This document shows positions 62,810 to 64,000 of a stretch of 64,000 bases of DNA, piece by piece (position 1 is the first letter of the stretch; each line of letters starts with the position of its first letter). The translations under genes and the position numbers were made by a program. Under the pieces are notes generated by a model, which was not told where the DNA came from, made no database searches, and was given only the letters and a program-made list of their open reading frames with translations. The DNA is from Endozoicomonas gorgoniicola (GTDB lineage: Bacteria > Pseudomonadota > Gammaproteobacteria > Pseudomonadales > Endozoicomonadaceae): positions 4,640,501 to 4,704,500 of the forward strand of contig NZ_JAPFCC010000001.1 in assembly GCF_025562715.2 (NCBI RefSeq), written 5' to 3'.

Positions 62810-63553
62810 ATGTCACGCCGAACGGTTGCTATTTTTGTTGACGCTGGATTCTTTAACAGGTTATTCACCAAGCTGGTTGATCCAGAAATGACGATGGATC
62901 CTGCCGAGTTGGCTAAAAAGATGTGGCACTACTGGATACAGCATGTAGACCGAAGAAATGAAGACCTATACCGCATCTACTATTATGACTGCCCACCCCT
63001 GACACATAAAGTACATCACCCCATAACCAACAAACAGATTGACTTTTCAAAAAGCGACATCACCAAATACAAGAACAAGCTTCACGATGCCCTCATGCAT
63101 CAACCTTATGTTGCCTGTCGAATGGGGCATTTGAGTACTGTCAATAATGAGTGGGGATTTATTCGTACAGACAACAAAATTCATAGCTTTAAAAAACTGG
63201 TTCGGGGCGATGTCGATACAAAAGAGATAGACCCAGATAACGTATCACTGAGACCGAGACAAAAGGGTGTTGATATGAAGCTGGGGATAGACATTACAAG
63301 CGTTGTGCTAAAGAAGCTGGCAAATAAGATCATACTGATTTCAGGAGACAGTGACTTTGTACCCGCCGCAAAACTTGCTCGCGTTGAAGGTGCTCATTTT
63401 ATCCTGGATGCTATGGGCAGGACTGTGAAAGGGGATTTAGCGGAACATATCGACGGTCTTAAATCCCATGTGAGCTGGTACAAAAAAGAAGATCCTACGG
63501 GTCTGAAAGAGAAGAAAGTTACTCGCTGTGAGCAAGATAATAACCTTTCCTGA
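62810..63553 (+). CDS. NYN-domain protein (LabA/DUF88-like nuclease family)
   Basis: The 247-residue protein belongs to the PIN-like NYN group, which are predicted metal-dependent RNases. The first acidic residue is in AIFVDAGFFNRLF, and the acidic cluster is in VDMKLGIDITSVVLK and ILISGDSDFVPAAKLA, ending with EHIDGLKSHV. GAGG lies 7 bases before the ATG. A beheaded paralogue is at 45559-46089. Its target is unknown; family members occur in RNA turnover and in phage-defence settings. Confidence 0.85.
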   Translation: MSRRTVAIFVDAGFFNRLFTKLVDPEMTMDPAELAKKMWHYWIQHVDRRNEDLYRIYYYDCPPLTHKVHHPITNKQIDFSKSDITKYKNKLHDALMHQPYVACRMGHLSTVNNEWGFIRTDNKIHSFKKLVRGDVDTKEIDPDNVSLRPRQKGVDMKLGIDITSVVLKKLANKIILISGDSDFVPAAKLARVEGAHFILDAMGRTVKGDLAEHIDGLKSHVSWYKKEDPTGLKEKKVTRCEQDNNLS

Positions 63554-63651
63554 ATGCAAGCGTGTCACTTCTTCATGACCAGACCTGTGCAGACAGCCCC
63601 AGCCAACCCCGCTTATAATTGCCCCATTTCAGGGAAAAGGGGTGAAGTGCC

Positions 63652-64000
63652 ATGGCTTACAAAGTGGCTATCAATGGTTATGGTCGTATCGGTCAGTGTG
63701 TTCTCAGGGCACTCTATGAAAACGGTTACCGGCATAAAATGCAGGTGGTGGCTGTTAACGAACTGTCTGATATTGAAACCCTGGCGTACCTCACCCGCTA
63801 TGACACAACACATGGTCGTTTTCCGGCAAGGGTGGAACATTCCGGCAGTGATCTGTTTGTTGACGGAGACCGGATCAACATTATTAATGCTCCCAATCCA
63901 CAGGACATCAACTGGAAAGCACATGATATAGACCTGTTGCTGGAATGTTCCGGCTCCTTCAAAGACCGGCTTACTGCTGACCGGCATCTGGAAAGCGGCT
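63652..64000 (+). CDS. epd: Erythrose-4-phosphate dehydrogenase, 5' part (runs off the window)
   Basis: The 116 visible codons encode a GAPDH-fold start, YKVAINGYGRIGQCVLRALY, followed by VVAVNELSDIETLAYLTRYD and THGRF. The NEL[S/A]D motif, where GAPDH proper has NDL-D, is the mark of Epd, which oxidises erythrose 4-phosphate to 4-phosphoerythronate for pyridoxal-phosphate synthesis. A purine-rich AAGGGGTGAAG precedes the ATG. The catalytic Cys lies beyond the window, so a glyceraldehyde-3-phosphate dehydrogenase remains possible. Confidence 0.85.
   Translation, partial: MAYKVAINGYGRIGQCVLRALYENGYRHKMQVVAVNELSDIETLAYLTRYDTTHGRFPARVEHSGSDLFVDGDRINIINAPNPQDINWKAHDIDLLLECSGSFKDRLTADRHLESG

Noticed and set aside
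63554..63931. 125-residue plus-strand frame at the right edge
   Set aside because: It is out of frame with the clear epd coding sequence starting at 63652, which explains the region.

Overview
The window is chromosomal DNA of a gammaproteobacterium. The core gene order (psd, rhdA, rsgA, orn, queG, nnr, tsaE, amiB-like, mutL; and gshB, tonB, algH/yqgE, ruvX/yqgF; and pilT, yggS, proC, yggT) is the one found in Pseudomonas and relatives. Many insertion sequences (IS66, IS1380, IS1, ISL3), anaerobic sulfite reductase genes, and secreted proteins of eukaryote-directed type (an OTU-like protease, a DXD-type glycosyltransferase candidate) point to a host-associated Oceanospirillales organism of Endozoicomonas type. 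That taxon is inferred, not proved.

Layout. 0.4-4.8 kb: pyruvate dehydrogenase aceE-aceF. 4.9-7.3 kb: a large secreted DUF4091-like protein. 7.4-13.5 kb: yggT, proC, yggS, then pilT, then an exported protein, ruvX, algH and tonB. 13.6-15.1 kb: an AT-rich orphan that looks like a DXD glycosyltransferase, wedged between tonB and gshB. 15.4-18.9 kb: gshB, a SYLF-domain lipoprotein, psd and rhdA. 19.0-21.2 kb: a tandem duplication of a secreted orphan gene together with the 5' part of rhdA. 21.2-23.1 kb: rsgA and orn. 23.2-28.7 kb: asrABC, a ferritin-like protein and cysG, which makes the siroheme that AsrC needs. 28.7-30.9 kb: a secreted OTU-like protease and an IS66 remnant, bordered by a duplicated piece of the queG 3' end. 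31-40.6 kb: queG, nnr, tsaE, an AmiB/AmiC-type amidase, two paralogous secreted orphans, and mutL. 40.6-46.1 kb: an SRPBCC protein, then a pile-up of IS1, IS1380 and IS66 that has beheaded a NYN-domain gene. 46-52.8 kb: a serine hydrolase, an orphan, a Bcr/CflA-type MFS pump, a TRIC/UPF0126 channel, a FadL-type porin and a lipoprotein.

53.0-62.3 kb is the most unusual part. A sigma54-type promoter precedes two genes for a divergent, split glycine-decarboxylase-like PLP enzyme. These are followed by an AcoX-type ATP-NAD kinase homologue, a short-chain dehydrogenase, an outer-membrane beta-barrel protein, and a PAS/AAA+ sigma54 activator. The accessory set (acoX, dehydrogenase, sigma54 activator) resembles an acetoin catabolic cluster, but the TPP-dependent acetoin dehydrogenase is replaced by the PLP enzyme, whose usual glycine-binding motifs are altered. 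The activator gene is split by an ISL3 element with a perfect 8-bp target duplication, so the cluster may be silent in this strain. The window ends with an intact NYN-domain gene and the 5' part of epd.

No rRNA, tRNA or CRISPR array was recognised.
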